Counted from the first letter of the stretch, positions 8,534-18,248 are shown. The stretch: DNA of 64,000 bases from Phenylobacterium sp. (GCF_016124325.1 NZ_WGNY01000022.1:62001-126000); one strand, 5' to 3'. Program-made: numbers and translations. Notes: generated from the letters alone by a model not told the origin.

Positions 8534-9247
8534 ATGCTTCGCTGGGCGACGCAGATTCACAAGTGGCTGGGGCTGGTCGTGGGCCTGCAGGTGCTGGGCT
8601 GGGTCCTGGGCGGGGTGGTGATGACCGCCATTCCGATCGAGCGGGTGCGCAGCGAGAACCACATCGCGCGGTTCCAGCCGGCGGCGCTGCCCGGCGAGGG
8701 GGTGATCGACTACCGCGCCGCCGCGGCGGCGATGGGCGTGACGCCCGTGGAGGCCACGCTGAAGTCGACCCTGCGCGGCCCGCTCTGGATGCTGAAGGAC
8801 GCCGAAGGGGCGACCCATGTGGTCGACGCGCGGACCGGCGGCCACGTCGCGCCGCTGCCCGAGTCCGAGGTGCGCCTGCTGGCGGGGACGCAGTACGAGG
8901 GGCGCGGCCGACCCGTGGCGGTGCGCTGGTTCGACGAGGCCCCGCAGGAGGCCAGCCGCCCTGGGCCGCTGTGGCGCGTGGACTTCGACGACGCCGAGCG
9001 CACCAGCTTCTACCTCTCGCCCGATACCGGCGAGGTGGTGAGCCGGCGGTCCAACGTCTGGCGGCTCTACGACGCCTTCTGGCGCATCCACATCCTGGAT
9101 TTCCGCACCGGCGACGACTTCAACCACCCGCTGATCGTGGGCGCGGCGCTGGTCGCGCTGATCATGACCGTGGCGGGCCTGGTGCTGCTGTGGATCCGCC
9201 TGGCGCGCGACCTCAAGGGCCTGCGGGCGCGCCGGCGGGCGGCCTGA
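8534..9247 (+). CDS. PepSY-domain inner-membrane protein
   Basis: A 237-residue protein with an N-terminal membrane helix (about 10-33), a periplasmic region with two PepSY-like halves (about 45-190) and a C-terminal helix (GAALVALIMTVAGLVLLWI, about 205-225) followed by a basic tail. PepSY-associated TM proteins of this layout frequently accompany metal uptake or copper resistance genes and may act in metal reduction or chaperoning; here the position next to copA and csoR suggests a copper role, which is inference. A GGGGAGGG precedes the ATG. It ends five bases before the csoR stop codon on the other strand. Confidence 0.82.
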   Translation: MLRWATQIHKWLGLVVGLQVLGWVLGGVVMTAIPIERVRSENHIARFQPAALPGEGVIDYRAAAAAMGVTPVEATLKSTLRGPLWMLKDAEGATHVVDARTGGHVAPLPESEVRLLAGTQYEGRGRPVAVRWFDEAPQEASRPGPLWRVDFDDAERTSFYLSPDTGEVVSRRSNVWRLYDAFWRIHILDFRTGDDFNHPLIVGAALVALIMTVAGLVLLWIRLARDLKGLRARRRAA

Positions 9248-9252
9248 GGGCG

Positions 9253-9528
9253 TCATCGGGCGGTCCGCTCCAGGAGCTGGATCAGCTCGGCGGCCTTGGT
9301 GCGCTGCTCGTCCTTGTCGCCGCTGACGATCGCGCCCTCGATGCAGTGGCCGAGGTGGTCGCGGAGGATCTCGGTCTCGACCTTGGCGAGGGCGGCGCGG
9401 ACGGCCTGGATCTGGGTGATCACGTCGATGCAGTAGCGGTCGTCCTCGACCATGCGCGAGATGCCGCGCACCTGCCCTTCGATGCGGCTCAGGCGGTTCA
9501 CCAGGCGGGGTTTGGTCTCGTGGTTCAT
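9253..9528 (-). CDS. csoR: CsoR-type copper-sensing repressor
   Basis: A 91-residue all-helical repressor of the CsoR/RcnR family (DUF156). The ligand set is C33-x24-H58-x3-C62, matching the Cys-His-Cys copper site of CsoR rather than the His-rich RcnR or the formaldehyde-sensing FrmR pattern. Cu(I) binding is expected to release it from DNA. The ATG at 9526-9528 has an almost ideal AAGGAGG; upstream extension adds non-family residues and runs through the operators. It is divergent from the copper ATPase, and the 80 bases between the two genes hold two candidate CsoR operators, implying autoregulation plus control of the pump. Confidence 0.93.
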   Translation of the reverse strand: MNHETKPRLVNRLSRIEGQVRGISRMVEDDRYCIDVITQIQAVRAALAKVETEILRDHLGHCIEGAIVSGDKDEQRTKAAELIQLLERTAR

Positions 9529-9553
9529 GAGGCCTCCTTGGCAGGCGTCTTTT

Positions 9554-9593
9554 ATACCCTGCCGGGGTAATTGCAACATGCCCCATGGGGGTA
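9554..9593. promoter_or_regulatory. Two candidate CsoR operators
   Basis: Two G/C-tract inverted repeats of the CsoR type lie 24 bases apart between csoR and the copper ATPase: ATACCC-TGCC-GGGGTA at 9554-9569 and ATGCCCCATGGGGGTA at 9578-9593. Published CsoR boxes have a TACCC...GGGTA core, which the first matches exactly. The second overlaps an upstream in-frame ATG of the ATPase gene. Confidence 0.7.
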
Positions 9594-9608
9594 TATGTGT
9601 CGGGCGCC

Positions 9609-11957
9609 ATGACCGATCACGCACACCACCATCACCGGCATCATCACGACCCCGACGCTCCGAAGGCCGAAGGGGCGCTCGATCCCGTCTGCGGCATGAC
9701 CGTGGACCCGGCGAAGACGCCGCATCACGCCGAGCACGAGGGACGGACGTTCCACTTCTGCGGCGCCGGCTGCCGCACGAAGTTCATGGCCGATCCGGCG
9801 AAGTACCTGGCGGGCGAGAAGCCGGCCGAACCCGAGGCGCCTCCGGGGACCATCTACACCTGCCCCATGCACCCGGAGGTGCGGCAGGTGGGGCCGGGAA
9901 GCTGCCCGATCTGCGGCATGGCGCTGGAGCCGGAGCTGGTGACGGCCGACGCCGGGCCGAACCCCGAGCTGGCCGACATGAGCCGGCGGTTCTGGGTCGG
10001 GCTGGCGCTGGCGGCGCCGGTCGTGGCCCTGGAGATGGGCGGCCATCTCGTGGACCTGCACCACCTCATCTCGCCGCAGGCGTCGAACTGGGTGCAGCTG
10101 GTGCTGGCGAGCCCGGTGGTGCTGTGGGCCGGCTGGCCGTTCTTCGAGCGGGGCGCGCGCTCGCTGGTGAGCCGCAACCTCAACATGTTCACCCTGATCG
10201 CCATGGGCGTGGGCGTGGCCTGGGTCTACAGCCTGGCGGCGACCCTGCTCCCGCAGGCGTTCCCGCCCGCCTTCCGCCGGGCGGACGGCAGCGTGCCGAT
10301 CTATTTCGAGGCCTCGGCGACCATCACGGTGCTGGTGCTGCTGGGCCAGGTGCTGGAACTGCGCGCCCGCGAGCAGACCTCGGGGGCGATCCGCGCGCTG
10401 ATGGACCTCGCGCCCAAGACGGCGCGGCGGGTGCGGGACGACGGCGCGGACGAGGAGGTCGGCCTCGACCAGGTGCGGGCCGGCGACCGGCTGCGGGTGC
10501 GGCCCGGAGAGAAGATCCCGGTGGACGGCGAGGTGGCCGAGGGCCGCGCCTCGATCGACGAGTCCATGATCACCGGGGAGTCCATGCCGGTGACCCGCGA
10601 GGCGGGCGACAAGGTGGTGGGCGGCGCGATCAACCGCACGGGCTCGTTCGTGATGCGCGCCGAGAAGGTGGGCGCCGAGACCCTGCTGTCGCAGATCGTG
10701 CAGATGGTGGCCCAGGCCCAGCGCAGCCGCGCGCCGATCCAGCGGCTGGCCGACCGGGTCTCGGGCTGGTTCGTGCCCACGGTGATCGGCGTGGCCGCCC
10801 TGGCCTTCGCCGGCTGGGCGCTGTTCGGGCCCGAGCCCCGGCTGGTGTTCGCCCTGGTGGCGGCGGTCTCGGTGTTGATCATCGCGTGTCCCTGCGCCCT
10901 GGGCCTGGCGACGCCGATCTCGGTCATGGTGGGCGTGGGCCGCGGCGCGCACGCGGGCGTGCTGATCAAGAACGCCGAGGCGCTGGAGCGCTTCGAGACC
11001 ATCGACACCCTGGTGGTCGACAAGACCGGCACCCTGACCGAGGGCCGCCCCGCGGTGACGGCCGTGCGTCCGGCCGGCGGCCTCGACGAGGCCGACGCGC
11101 TCAGGCTGGCGGCCAGCCTGGAGCGGGGCAGCGAGCATCCGCTGGCCGACGCCATCGTGCGCGCCGCGCACGAGCGCGGGCTGACGCTGGCCGAGCCGAA
11201 GGACTTCGACTCCCCCGTCGGGCGCGGCGTGAAGGGGACGGTGGACGGCCGGCGCGTGGCGCTGGGCTCGCAGCGGTTCCTGGCGGACGAGGGCGTCGAC
11301 GTCGCCGCGCTGGCCGACGAGGCCGAGAGCCTGCGGACCGAAGGCGCGACCGCGATCTTCATGGCGGTGGACGGGACGGCTTCGGCGGTGTTCGCCATCG
11401 CCGACCCGGTGAAAGCGACGACGGCGGAGGCGGTGCGGGCGCTGCGCGACGACGGCGTGCGGCTGGTGATGATGACCGGCGACAACCGCACCACGGCCGA
11501 GGCGGTGGCCCGCCGGCTGGGCCTGGACGAGGTGGAGGCCGAGGTGCTGCCGCAGGACAAGGCCGCCGTGGTCGAGCGCCTGCGCGGCGAGGGCCGCAAG
11601 GTGGCGATGGCGGGCGACGGGGTGAACGACGCCCCGGCGCTGGCCGCGGCCGATATCGGCATCGCCATGGGCGCGGGCGCCGACGTGGCCATCGAGAGCG
11701 CGGGCGTGACGCTGCTGTCGGGCGACCTGCAGGGGCTGGTGAAGGCCCGGCGGCTGTCGCGGGCGGTGATGCGCAATATCCGCCAGAACCTGTTCTTCGC
11801 CTTCGTCTACAACGCCGCCGGCGTGCCGATCGCCGCCGGCGTGCTCTATCCGGCGCTGGGCCTGCTGCTGTCGCCGCAGATCGCGGCGGCGGCCATGGCG
11901 ATGTCTTCGGTGAGCGTGATCGGCAACGCCCTGCGGCTGCGGGCCGTGAAGCTCTAG
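9609..11957 (+). CDS. Cu(I)-translocating P1B-type ATPase with His-rich and YHS N terminus
   Basis: A 782-residue copper exporter of the inner membrane. The N terminus has a histidine cluster ([11 protein letters not shown]), then a YHS-type metal domain (DPVCGMTVD...[10 protein letters not shown]), then a heavy-metal-binding module (YTCPMHPEV...[10 protein letters not shown]) instead of the usual CXXC ferredoxin-like domains. Catalytic motifs in order: ITGES (actuator), CPC in the metal-binding membrane helix ([13 protein letters not shown]), DKTGTLTEG (phosphorylated Asp), [14 protein letters not shown] and [13 protein letters not shown] 9609 is preferred over the in-frame ATG at 9585 because the latter lies inside a CsoR operator; the Shine-Dalgarno sequence is weak, so the transcript may have a short leader. 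The gene overlaps the convergent protease gene by three bases. Confidence 0.94.
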   Translation: MTDHAHHHHRHHHDPDAPKAEGALDPVCGMTVDPAKTPHHAEHEGRTFHFCGAGCRTKFMADPAKYLAGEKPAEPEAPPGTIYTCPMHPEVRQVGPGSCPICGMALEPELVTADAGPNPELADMSRRFWVGLALAAPVVALEMGGHLVDLHHLISPQASNWVQLVLASPVVLWAGWPFFERGARSLVSRNLNMFTLIAMGVGVAWVYSLAATLLPQAFPPAFRRADGSVPIYFEASATITVLVLLGQVLELRAREQTSGAIRALMDLAPKTARRVRDDGADEEVGLDQVRAGDRLRVRPGEKIPVDGEVAEGRASIDESMITGESMPVTREAGDKVVGGAINRTGSFVMRAEKVGAETLLSQIVQMVAQAQRSRAPIQRLADRVSGWFVPTVIGVAALAFAGWALFGPEPRLVFALVAAVSVLIIACPCALGLATPISVMVGVGRGAHAGVLIKNAEALERFETIDTLVVDKTGTLTEGRPAVTAVRPAGGLDEADALRLAASLERGSEHPLADAIVRAAHERGLTLAEPKDFDSPVGRGVKGTVDGRRVALGSQRFLADEGVDVAALADEAESLRTEGATAIFMAVDGTASAVFAIADPVKATTAEAVRALRDDGVRLVMMTGDNRTTAEAVARRLGLDEVEAEVLPQDKAAVVERLRGEGRKVAMAGDGVNDAPALAAADIGIAMGAGADVAIESAGVTLLSGDLQGLVKARRLSRAVMRNIRQNLFFAFVYNAAGVPIAAGVLYPALGLLLSPQIAAAAMAMSSVSVIGNALRLRAVKL

Positions 11958-12913
11958 GCGGGGGCGGGCGTCACCATCAGCGACGGCGGCGTGAGCACGA
12001 GCCGGCGGCCCGCGAGGTCGAGGGCCATGCGGAAGCGGCCGAGCAGGCCCGTGCCGAGCAGGCCTGAAGGCGCCGGCGCGTTGGCCGCAGGCGCATAGAC
12101 CTGCACCGCCACGTCGCGCAGCGCCACGCCACCCACTTGGAGCGAGCCGGCGACGACCATGCGGTCGACGCTGAGGCCGCCAAGACTGACGGAATGGGCG
12201 CGGGTGACGCGCCGGCCGGGCGCGAGCAGGCCCGCGTCCTTCGCGGCGGCCTCGGACAGGGCCAGGACGCCGGTGGCGCCGGTGTCCACCAGCACCTCGA
12301 TGGGGGCGGCGGCCTCCACGCGGACCGTCGCGGTGGGCGCGCCGCCGCGCAGGCTCAGCGGAACGACATGGGCGTCGAGCGCCGGCTGGAAGCCGCCCGA
12401 CGCTAGGAAGCGCGCGCGGCCGCGGGGGAAGTCGGCCTCCAGCACCAGGCGGCTCAGCACGTCTCGGCCGATCAGGATCTGGAAGTCGCGGCCGGTGGCG
12501 AAGGCGATGTCGGAGAGCGGCAGGGCGGCGGCGCGAAGGCGCGGGATCTCCAGCCCCGGCAGGGCGAGGCCCAGGCGGACGGTGTGCGTGAGGCTGGGCC
12601 CACCGCTGACGCCGTAGGCGATCAACGGGGCGGCCAGGGTGCGGGGCAGGCCCAGGCGATCGGCGAGGTCGCGGTCGATGGCCGAGAACTGGGCGCCGGA
12701 ATCGACGGCGGCGCGCAGCGGGACGCCGTTCACGGTCACGGGAATCTCGATCAGGCCGCCGCGGGCGGGGAGCTGCTGCCAGGGGGTGTCGCGGCCGTTG
12801 GCGAAGCGCACCTCCAGCGGCGGCCACGGCAGGCGGTCGCGCACCAGCCACAGGCCGCCGGCGGCGGCGCCCACGGCGGCGGCGCGGAAGAGGAAAGCGC
12901 GGCGCGAGGTCAC
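11954..12913 (-). CDS. Retropepsin-like aspartyl protease, exported
   Basis: A 319-residue protein with an N-terminal [17 protein letters not shown] signal or anchor (Tat-like twin arginine) and two retropepsin-like halves with AVDSGAQFS (about 72-80) and [13 protein letters not shown] (about 200-212). Each half provides one D-[ST]-G, so one chain could form a complete two-aspartate active site, as in the bacterial aspartyl-protease family related to retroviral pepsins. Translation starts at GTG overlapping the stop codon of the GH84 gene (GTGA, 12910-12913), so it is coupled to it. Substrate unknown. Confidence 0.85.
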   Translation of the reverse strand: MTSRRAFLFRAAAVGAAAGGLWLVRDRLPWPPLEVRFANGRDTPWQQLPARGGLIEIPVTVNGVPLRAAVDSGAQFSAIDRDLADRLGLPRTLAAPLIAYGVSGGPSLTHTVRLGLALPGLEIPRLRAAALPLSDIAFATGRDFQILIGRDVLSRLVLEADFPRGRARFLASGGFQPALDAHVVPLSLRGGAPTATVRVEAAAPIEVLVDTGATGVLALSEAAAKDAGLLAPGRRVTRAHSVSLGGLSVDRMVVAGSLQVGGVALRDVAVQVYAPAANAPAPSGLLGTGLLGRFRMALDLAGRRLVLTPPSLMVTPAPA

Positions 12914-13977
12914 TGGGTCTGCAGCTCGTCGGCTCCAATGGCGTAAACGCCGTCCAGCCAGGCCACGATCTCGCGCGCGGCGGGATGATCGAAGGCGGCG
13001 AAGCGGGCGCGCAGACGCGTCTTGGTCCCGTCTTCCAGTCCGTCGAGTCCGGCGTCCTCCAACGACAGCAGCGCACGCTCGACGGCCCCGGCGAGGTCGG
13101 CGCCCAGCACCGTCTCGGCGGCGCGGCGGAAGGCGGCGCCGTATTCGTACGCGTCGCCGGCCGCATAGCTCTCGGCCAGGGTCAGGCAGGGGATCAGTGA
13201 CAGGACGGGCTGGGAGGCGGTGTTGACCCCGTGGGCGGCGATCTCGGCCCCGATCGCGGCCGGGCGGCCGGTGAAGGCGCGCAGGTGCAGGTGGCGGCTC
13301 ATGCGCGGGCCATCGTTGACGGGGTAGTTGTCCCACAGGAACGGCTTGCGGCGCATCTGGCCGGCGACGCGGGCGAGGTGGCCGGGGGAGAAGGCGCGCG
13401 CGCAGACCTCCTCGCCGGTCCACATGAGTTCGATCGCGGGGTCGAGGCGCTCGCCCAGGGACTCCAGGTAGCCCGGCGGGCGCTGGCCGAAGACACGATC
13501 GAGAACGGGGTCGTCGGTATAGTAGCTGGGACAGACGATCAGACGTCCGGCCGCCGACCGATCGGCGATCCAGTCGACGATCTCGACCTGGCGGGCGGCG
13601 AGGTCGGGCAGGTCGCCCTTCATGTCGTCGAAGAAGATCCCCAGGTCGTCGAGGCCCAGGCCGTGGAGTTGGTCGAGCTTGGCCGCGAGGGCGTCCTTGG
13701 CCGGGCCGTCGAAGCCGAGGAACAGTTCATAGGGGCTGAGGCCCACGCCGAAGCGGACGCCCGCGGCGCGGCAGTGCGCGGCGAAGGCGCCCAGCCGCTC
13801 CAGCTCGGCGTCGGGATAGGGGTCGCGCCAGCGGCGGCGCAGGAAGCCGTCCGCCTTCGGCGCGTAGAGGTAGAAGCCGTAGCCGGCCGGGGCGAGGGCC
13901 GCGACCATGTCGGCGCGCTCGGCCCAGTCGTACGGGCGACCGAAGAAGCCCTCGATGATGCCGAGCTGCGGAGTCAC
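12910..13977 (-). CDS. GH84-type beta-N-acetylglucosaminidase
   Basis: A 355-residue TIM-barrel glycosidase. It opens with LGIIEGFFGRPYDW, a family GH84 (O-GlcNAcase/hyaluronidase-type) hallmark, and has FFDDMKGD, the paired aspartates used in substrate-assisted catalysis. YAPKADGFLRRRWRDPY also matches the family. There is no signal peptide, so it is predicted cytoplasmic and would cleave terminal GlcNAc from glycans or glycopeptides. It starts at GTG within a GTGA overlap with the upstream SnoaL-like gene and ends in another GTGA overlap with the aspartyl protease. The length covers the catalytic domain and a short helical tail only; eukaryotic O-GlcNAcases are longer. Confidence 0.88.
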   Translation of the reverse strand: MTPQLGIIEGFFGRPYDWAERADMVAALAPAGYGFYLYAPKADGFLRRRWRDPYPDAELERLGAFAAHCRAAGVRFGVGLSPYELFLGFDGPAKDALAAKLDQLHGLGLDDLGIFFDDMKGDLPDLAARQVEIVDWIADRSAAGRLIVCPSYYTDDPVLDRVFGQRPPGYLESLGERLDPAIELMWTGEEVCARAFSPGHLARVAGQMRRKPFLWDNYPVNDGPRMSRHLHLRAFTGRPAAIGAEIAAHGVNTASQPVLSLIPCLTLAESYAAGDAYEYGAAFRRAAETVLGADLAGAVERALLSLEDAGLDGLEDGTKTRLRARFAAFDHPAAREIVAWLDGVYAIGADELQTQ

Positions 13978-14423
13978 TCGGCGGGTTTAGCCGCCGGCAG
14001 GTCGCTGTTGAAGATGTCGTGGAAGGCTTTCCACTCGCCGCCCACCTTCTTCCAGACCACGACGTACTTGCCGTGATCCTGCGGGGCGCCGGCCATGTCG
14101 AGCACATAGGTCCCGCGGTCGATGGCGATCTCGCCCGACTTGGCGACGGTGACCTGCTCGGCCTTGAGCACCAGCTTCATGCCGGGCGCGCCCAGAAGCG
14201 CGGTCCAGACGGCCCGGATTCCCGGCCCCTCGGCGCGCGGGCTGTTGGGCGGCATCAGGCTGGCGTCGTCGGCGTAGATGGCGACGACGCCGTCCACGTC
14301 GTGGGCGGCGAGCACGTCGTTCCAGTGGGCGTCGCGATCGATGATGGCCTGTTGGTCCGGTGTCGCCGCGGCGGCGGTCGTCGCACAGGCGGCCAGGGCC
14401 GCGCCGATGATCCAGTTGCGCAT
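13974..14423 (-). CDS. Exported SnoaL-like / DUF4440 protein
   Basis: A 149-residue protein with a signal peptide (MRNWIIGAALAACATTAAAA) and a single nuclear-transport-factor-2-like fold (HWNDVLAAHDVDGVVAIYAD, then GTYVLDMAG and GKYVVVWKKVGGEWKAFHDIFNSD), typical of DUF4440 proteins whose ligands are mostly unknown. A GGGGGAGG six bases before the ATG marks the start; the longer frame to 14456 is not supported. It is the first gene of a three-gene coupled unit with the GH84 enzyme and the aspartyl protease. Confidence 0.83.
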   Translation of the reverse strand: MRNWIIGAALAACATTAAAATPDQQAIIDRDAHWNDVLAAHDVDGVVAIYADDASLMPPNSPRAEGPGIRAVWTALLGAPGMKLVLKAEQVTVAKSGEIAIDRGTYVLDMAGAPQDHGKYVVVWKKVGGEWKAFHDIFNSDLPAAKPAE

Positions 14424-14547
14424 CTGAAGTCCTCCCCCTTGTCGTCCGTCGTCCAATGACGCTAGGCCCCGATGCTCGCGGCGTCATCGGGCGCTATTGC
14501 GATAACGATGTAAATTCGTAAGGTCGCGACGAAGCAGGAGGACCCCC

Positions 14548-15705
14548 ATGAACCCCAACGCCGAGTTCGACCTCATCGTCTATGGCGCCAGCGGCTACAC
14601 GGGCCGGCTGGTGGCCGAGCATCTGGCCAGGACCTACGGCGTGGACGGCGAGGTGAGATGGGCCATGGCCGGCCGCTCGGCCGACAAGCTGGCCCAGGTG
14701 CGCGACGAGATCGGCGCGCCCAAGGACACGCCGCTGGTGGTGGCCGACGCCGCCGATCCGGCCTCGCTGAAGGCCATGGTGGGCCGCGCCAAGGCGATCA
14801 TCACCACCGTGGGGCCGTACCAGCTCTACGGCTCGGAGCTGGTGGCCGCCTGCGCCGCCGCCGGGACCGACTATCTCGACCTGTGCGGCGAGCCGAACTG
14901 GATGCGCAAGATGATCGAGGCGCACGAGGCGGCGGCCAAGGCGTCGGGCGCGCGGATCCTGTTCTCCTGCGGGTTCGATTCGATCCCCTTCGAGCTGGGC
15001 GTCTACTTCTGCGAGGAGGCGGCCAAGGCCAAGCTCGGCGGGCCCGTCGCGCGGGTGAAGGGCCGGGTGCGCGACATGCGGGGCGGCCTCTCGGGCGGCA
15101 CCGCGGCCAGCGGGGCGGCGACCATGGCGGCGATCCAGAAGGACCCGTCGCTGCTGGCCATCATGATGAGCCCGTTCGGCCTGACCCCGGGCTTCGAGGG
15201 GCCGGCCCAGCCGGCCGGGAACCAGCCCGAGGAGGACCCCGACGTCGGCCCCGTGGCGCCGTTCATGATGGCGGTTATCAACACCAAGAACGTCCACCGC
15301 TCGAACCTGCTGATGGGCCACCCCTACGGCAAGGACTTCGTCTACGACGAGATGGTGATGGGCGCGCCGGGCGCGGGCGGCCCCGGTTTCACCGACCTGG
15401 GCAGCCTGCCCGGCGGCGGGCCGAAGCCGGGCGAGGGGCCGACCAAGGAGGAGCGGGAGGCCGGCTACTACGACGTGCTGTTCATCGGCGTCGCCGCCGA
15501 CGGCCGCCAGGTGCGGGTGTCGGTGAAGGGCGACAAGGATCCGGGCTATGGCTCCACGTCGAAGATGCTGGCCGAGACGGGAATCTGCCTGGTGCGCAGC
15601 CCCGGCGTGGCCGGCGGGATCTGGACCCCCGGCGCGGCGCTGCAGGGCGCCCTGGTGGACCGGCTTCAGGGCCACGCCGGCCTGACGTTCGCCGTCGAAA
15701 GCTGA
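14548..15705 (+). CDS. Saccharopine-dehydrogenase-like NAD(P)-binding oxidoreductase
   Basis: A 385-residue protein whose N terminus DLIVYGASGYTGRLVAEHLA is a Rossmann nucleotide-binding motif of the saccharopine dehydrogenase / trans-acting enoyl reductase family. Other family features are ITTVGPYQLYGSELVAAC, DLCGEPNWMRKM and LFSCGFDSIPFELGVY. Members act on lipids or polyketides in mycobacteria, but most proteobacterial ones are uncharacterised. An AGGAGG precedes the ATG. It is divergent from the SnoaL-like gene and upstream of a P-type ATPase with a 53-base gap. Confidence 0.85.
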   Translation: MNPNAEFDLIVYGASGYTGRLVAEHLARTYGVDGEVRWAMAGRSADKLAQVRDEIGAPKDTPLVVADAADPASLKAMVGRAKAIITTVGPYQLYGSELVAACAAAGTDYLDLCGEPNWMRKMIEAHEAAAKASGARILFSCGFDSIPFELGVYFCEEAAKAKLGGPVARVKGRVRDMRGGLSGGTAASGAATMAAIQKDPSLLAIMMSPFGLTPGFEGPAQPAGNQPEEDPDVGPVAPFMMAVINTKNVHRSNLLMGHPYGKDFVYDEMVMGAPGAGGPGFTDLGSLPGGGPKPGEGPTKEEREAGYYDVLFIGVAADGRQVRVSVKGDKDPGYGSTSKMLAETGICLVRSPGVAGGIWTPGAALQGALVDRLQGHAGLTFAVES

Positions 15706-15758
15706 GGCGACCGAGCTAAATCAAAGGCGGACGGCGCCGGGTGCGATAGCCTCGCGCC

Positions 15759-18245
15759 ATGGATGTCGAGACGCCTCCTGAGACGCCCCGCGGACTGACC
15801 GAGGCGGAGGCCGCCCGGCGGCTGGCCCAGTATGGGCCCAACCGGCTGTCGGAAGCCCGGTTGCGGTCCACATGGCGGATCGTGCTCGACGCCCTGCGCG
15901 AGCCGATGTTCATGCTGCTGTTCGCCGCAGTGGGGGTCTATCTGCTGCTGGGCGACCTGGCGGAGTCGGCGTTCCTGTTCGCCTCGGCCCTGGCCACGAC
16001 GGGGCTGGTGGTCGTGCAGGAGACCCGCAGTGAACGGGCCCTTTCGGCGCTGCGGGCGCTGGCGGAGCCCACGGCGCGGGTGATCCGCGAGGGCGTCGAG
16101 CGGCGCGTCCCCGCGGCCGAGGTCGTGCCGGGCGACCTGGTGCTGGTGGGCGAGGGGCTGCGCGCGCCGGCCGACGCCACGCTGTTGGCCGGGGACGTCC
16201 TGACCGTCGACGAGTCCGTGTTGACGGGCGAATCGGCGCCGGTGCTGAAGGCGGCGGGCGGCAGCGGCGATTCCAGCGTGTTCGCCGGAACCCTGGTGGT
16301 GCGCGGCCAGGGCGTCGCCGAGGTGACCCAGACCGGGCGTGGCACGCGGATCGGCGCGATCGGCGTCAGCCTGGCGACGCTGTCGCAGGAGCCCACGCCG
16401 TTGCAGCGGTCCACGCGGCGGGTGGTTCGCGACCTGGGCGTCGCCGCCATCGTGCTGGCATGCGGCGTCGTGCTGATCCACGGGCTGGCGCGCGGCGACT
16501 GGATGGCGGGGGCGCTGGCGGGCCTGACCATCGGCATCGCGCTGATCCCCGAGGAATTTCCCATGGCGCTGGCGGTCTACACCGCGCTCGGCGGCCGTCG
16601 CCTGGCGCGGGCGCAGGTGCTGGCGCGGCGCACGGCGGCCATCGAGGCCCTGGGCGCCATCAGCGTGCTGTGCGTGGACAAGACCGGCACGCTCACGCGC
16701 AATCACATGGCCGTTGCGGCGCTCTGGCGCGACGGGAAGGCCTGGAGGCCAGCCGACGGGTCGGTCGCCGGCGACATGGCCGGCCTGCTGGCCACGGCGG
16801 TCAGGGCCTCGGCCGTCCACGACCTCGACCCGATGGACCGGGCGCTGCACGAGGCGGCGGGCGATGGCCTGACCCCGCCGGGCGCGCCCCTTCGTTCGTC
16901 GCCGCTGCGCCCCGACCGGCTGGCCGTGGTGCAGGCCTGGGCCGACGGCGACGGCGGCCTCGATGTCGCCGCCAAGGGCGCCCCCGAAGCGATCCTGGCG
17001 CTGTGCCGCGCCGAGGCGGCCGAACGCGCGGCGGTCGAGCGCGCCGTGTCGGACCTCGCCGAACAAGGCCTGCGGGTGCTGGCGGTGGCGCGGGCGCGCT
17101 GCGCCGCCGACCACGGCCGCGAGCCGGGCGAGGAGACCTTCGAATTCCTGGGGCTGACCGCCTTCGAGGACCCGGTGCGCGACGACGTGCCCCCCGCGGT
17201 GGCCGCCGCCCGCGCCGCCGGCATCGCCGTGACCATGATCACCGGCGACTATCCGCAGACCGCGCTGGCCATCGCCCGGCAGGCGGGGCTGGACGTCTCG
17301 GGCGGGGTGCTGACCGGGGCGGCGCTGGCGGAGATGGACGAGGCGGCGGTGCGCGAGGCGGCCGCCCGGGTCCGGGTGTTCGCCCGCATGACGCCGGACC
17401 AGAAGCTGCGGCTGGTGGGCGCGCTGAAGGCCAACGGCGAGCGCGTGGGCATGTTCGGCGACGGGGTGAACGACGCCCCGGCCCTGGAGGCGGCGCACGT
17501 CGGCGTGGCCATGGGCCTGCGCGGCGCCGACGTGGCGCGCGAGGCCGCCGACCTCGTGCTGCTGGATGACCGCTTCGCCTCAATCGTGGGCGGCGTGGCC
17601 GAAGGTCGACGCATCTACGCCAACCTGCAGACGGCGCTGACCTATCTGGTGGTCGCCCACATACCGATCGCGGGCCTGGCCCTGCTGCCGCCCCTGTTCG
17701 GGGTCAGCGCCGTGCTCTTCCCGTTGCAGGTGGTGCTGCTGGAGCTGGTGATCGACCCGATGTGCGCCATGGTGTTCGAGGGCCGCCCCGCCGCGGCGGA
17801 AGCCATGCGGCGGCCGCCGCGCCGCGCGGAGGATCCGCTGTTCGGCCCCAGGCGGCTGACGGTGGCGATGGCGCAGGGGGTAGCGCTGCTGGCGGTGGTG
17901 TTCGGCGCCTACCTGCTGCTGCTCGGCGTGGCGTCGGAGGGGCAGGCGCGGGCGGCGAGCCTGGTCTGCCTCGTCAGCGCCAATCTCGCCATGGCCGGCG
18001 TGCTGGCCACGGTCCACGGGGCCTGGGACACGCGCGAGCGCGGAGCCTTCGCGGTGATCGTCGCCCTTGCGGTCGCGACGCTCGCGGCGGCTGTCTACAC
18101 GCCGTGGCTGGCCCGCCTCTTCCAGTTCGAGCCGCCCGCGCCGGGCGTCCTCGCGCTGGTGGCCGGGGCGGGCGTGATCGCGGGCCTGGCGACCGCTTTC
18201 GCCGCCAAGATCCCGGTCGGCGGCCGGGCGCGCGGCGTCGCCTGA
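15759..18245 (+). CDS. Cation-translocating P-type ATPase (P2-like)
   Basis: An 828-residue pump with an N-terminal cation-ATPase domain (GLTEAEAARRLAQYGPN), the actuator loop LTGESAPVL, a membrane motif IPEEFPMAL, the phosphorylation site DKTGTLTRN, ITGDYPQTA and [10 protein letters not shown]. It lacks CPC and N-terminal metal-binding domains, so it belongs with the Ca2+/Mg2+-type bacterial P2/P3 pumps rather than with heavy-metal exporters. About eight to ten membrane helices are seen, including several in the last 200 residues. The ion cannot be decided by eye. The Shine-Dalgarno region is weak. Confidence 0.9.
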   Translation: MDVETPPETPRGLTEAEAARRLAQYGPNRLSEARLRSTWRIVLDALREPMFMLLFAAVGVYLLLGDLAESAFLFASALATTGLVVVQETRSERALSALRALAEPTARVIREGVERRVPAAEVVPGDLVLVGEGLRAPADATLLAGDVLTVDESVLTGESAPVLKAAGGSGDSSVFAGTLVVRGQGVAEVTQTGRGTRIGAIGVSLATLSQEPTPLQRSTRRVVRDLGVAAIVLACGVVLIHGLARGDWMAGALAGLTIGIALIPEEFPMALAVYTALGGRRLARAQVLARRTAAIEALGAISVLCVDKTGTLTRNHMAVAALWRDGKAWRPADGSVAGDMAGLLATAVRASAVHDLDPMDRALHEAAGDGLTPPGAPLRSSPLRPDRLAVVQAWADGDGGLDVAAKGAPEAILALCRAEAAERAAVERAVSDLAEQGLRVLAVARARCAADHGREPGEETFEFLGLTAFEDPVRDDVPPAVAAARAAGIAVTMITGDYPQTALAIARQAGLDVSGGVLTGAALAEMDEAAVREAAARVRVFARMTPDQKLRLVGALKANGERVGMFGDGVNDAPALEAAHVGVAMGLRGADVAREAADLVLLDDRFASIVGGVAEGRRIYANLQTALTYLVVAHIPIAGLALLPPLFGVSAVLFPLQVVLLELVIDPMCAMVFEGRPAAAEAMRRPPRRAEDPLFGPRRLTVAMAQGVALLAVVFGAYLLLLGVASEGQARAASLVCLVSANLAMAGVLATVHGAWDTRERGAFAVIVALAVATLAAAVYTPWLARLFQFEPPAPGVLALVAGAGVIAGLATAFAAKIPVGGRARGVA

Positions 18246-18248
18246 GCC

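Noticed and set aside
9585..9608. Earlier ATG for the copper ATPase
   Set aside because: It falls inside the second CsoR operator and adds eight residues before the His-rich segment; the ATG at 9609 is more plausible.
9552..13166. A 1,204-codon open frame on the minus strand
   Set aside because: It is antisense to the copper ATPase and in another frame of the GH84 and protease genes. It has His/Arg/Pro-rich sequence typical of shadow frames.
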